From the NCBI RefSeq assembly GCF_003667275.1, contig NZ_RCNV01000009.1, positions 1-64,000 of the forward strand: a stretch of DNA of 64,000 nucleotides, read 5' to 3'. The translations under genes and the position numbers were made by a program. Positions 63,336-64,000 of this stretch are shown here, piece by piece. How positions within the stretch are numbered: position 1 is the stretch's first letter; the number at the start of each line of letters is the position of its first letter. The notes below the pieces were generated by a model, which was not told where the DNA came from, did not search any database, and was given only the letters and a program-made list of their open reading frames with translations. Origin of the DNA: Mesonia aquimarina (lineage in GTDB: Bacteria > Bacteroidota > Bacteroidia > Flavobacteriales > Flavobacteriaceae).

Positions 63336-64000
63336 TTAGTTAGCAACCTCACTCATAAATTTAATTCGGTAAAGTCTAATTTCTTCATCTTCAAATTCAC
63401 CGTCAAATTCTTCCATAGCCTCATCAATACTATCATTTTCAGCTTCTAAAAAATATTCATGTAAATCTTCTTGCTGGTCTTCATCTAAAATATCGTCTAA
63501 CCAATAGTTGATATCAAGTTTTGTTCCGCTATAAACAATAGCTTCCATTTCTTTAATGAAATCTGTCATTTCCATCCCTTTAGCATTCGCAATATCGGTT
63601 AGCGGTAATTTTCTATCTACATTCTGTATAATATATAGTTTTAAAGCAGAATTTGCTCCGGTAGATTTCACTACTAAATCATCTGGGCGAGTAATATCAT
63701 TATCGGCAACGTAATTCTCTATTAGTTCCAAAAATTCTTTGCCGTATTTTTTAGCTTTTCCTTCGCCTACGCCATGAATATTGCTTAACTCATTACGGGT
63801 TATGGGATATTTTACCGCCATATCTTCGAGTGAAGGATCTTGAAAAACTACAAATGGTGGGACATCTTTTTTCTTGGCAACTTTTTTACGAAGATCTTTA
63901 AGCATTTTCATCAGCTTATCATCAGTAGAGTTACCACCACTTTTTCTAGGAACTACAATATTCTCGGCATCATCAGTTTGATAAACGTGATCTTCGGTCA
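63336..64000 (-). CDS. recQ: ATP-dependent DNA helicase RecQ, C-terminal part (continues beyond the window)
   Basis: The open frame extends past the right edge of the window; about 220 residues are visible. An HRDC domain lies near the start of the visible part (KMLKDLRKKVAKKKDVPPFV, then ITRNELSNIHGVGEGKAKKY). The RecQ C-terminal winged-helix-like extension follows, with an acidic tail (DEAMEEFDGEFEDEEIRLYR). The helicase motifs lie outside. RecQ unwinds branched DNA during repair. Start codon not in the window. Confidence 0.85.
   Translation of the reverse strand, partial: TEDHVYQTDDAENIVVPRKSGGNSTDDKLMKMLKDLRKKVAKKKDVPPFVVFQDPSLEDMAVKYPITRNELSNIHGVGEGKAKKYGKEFLELIENYVADNDITRPDDLVVKSTGANSALKLYIIQNVDRKLPLTDIANAKGMEMTDFIKEMEAIVYSGTKLDINYWLDDILDEDQQEDLHEYFLEAENDSIDEAMEEFDGEFEDEEIRLYRIKFMSEVAN

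Overview
The window is AT-rich DNA from a bacterium of the phylum Bacteroidota, most likely a marine member of the Flavobacteriaceae. Signs of this are a SusC/SusD pair, DUF6520 and MauE-like proteins, a GldL-like fragment, a type II-C Cas9 of the size usual in flavobacteria, a zeaxanthin-type carotenoid operon (crtI-crtB-crtZ-crtY) and TAnnTTTG-type promoters. The genus cannot be fixed from the sequence alone.

Region 1 (1-26.4 kb) is the most unusual part. It is an integron-like array of at least 16 complete cassettes and one truncated cassette. Nearly every cassette gene lies on the minus strand. The genes are separated by imperfect palindromes of 120-185 bp that all point the same way (left end AACGG..TATA, right end TATAC[G/A]TT-GTT). 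Each cassette also has its own pair of 8-10 bp complementary ends, for example GTTCTACGCA on one side and TGCGTAGAAC on the other. This is the geometry of integron cassettes, but the variable bases do not follow GTTRRRY. The array ends at 25.2 kb beside a gene for a tyrosine recombinase. That recombinase lacks the IntI-specific insertion, carries a Bacteroidota-type N-terminal module, and is transcribed towards the cassettes. Cassettes carry small lipoproteins, membrane proteins, a ParE-type toxin-antitoxin pair, a SIR2-like protein, a DUF1259 protein, an aspartic protease and a DUF305 protein. One oversized 6.2 kb cassette holds a two-component system, two PepSY-like proteins, ChrA and a superoxide dismutase. 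Three insertion sequences of two types (IS1182-like) all sit inside the recombination sites, two of them at the same position.

Region 2 (26.4-37.3 kb) holds a zinc-ribbon protein divergent from the recombinase, two decayed XRE regulator remnants and one intact XRE protein, and a 108-nt near-perfect hairpin. It also holds a SusC-SusD-M16 peptidase operon that faces a MauE-DUF6520 pair, and a decayed surface-protein gene.

Region 3 (37.3-47.3 kb) is a complete type II-C CRISPR-Cas locus: tracrRNA on the minus strand, cas9, cas1, cas2 and an array of 55 repeats and 54 spacers. One spacer carries the conserved end of the cassette recombination site, which links this immune system to cassette-bearing elements.

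Region 4 (48-64 kb) is ordinary chromosome. It has a CarH-like MerR/B12 regulator with the crt operon, aconitase, a MoxR ATPase next to a three-gene peptidyl-prolyl isomerase/chaperone operon, an SRPBCC protein, a cyclophilin-FKBP fusion, and the C-terminal end of RecQ.
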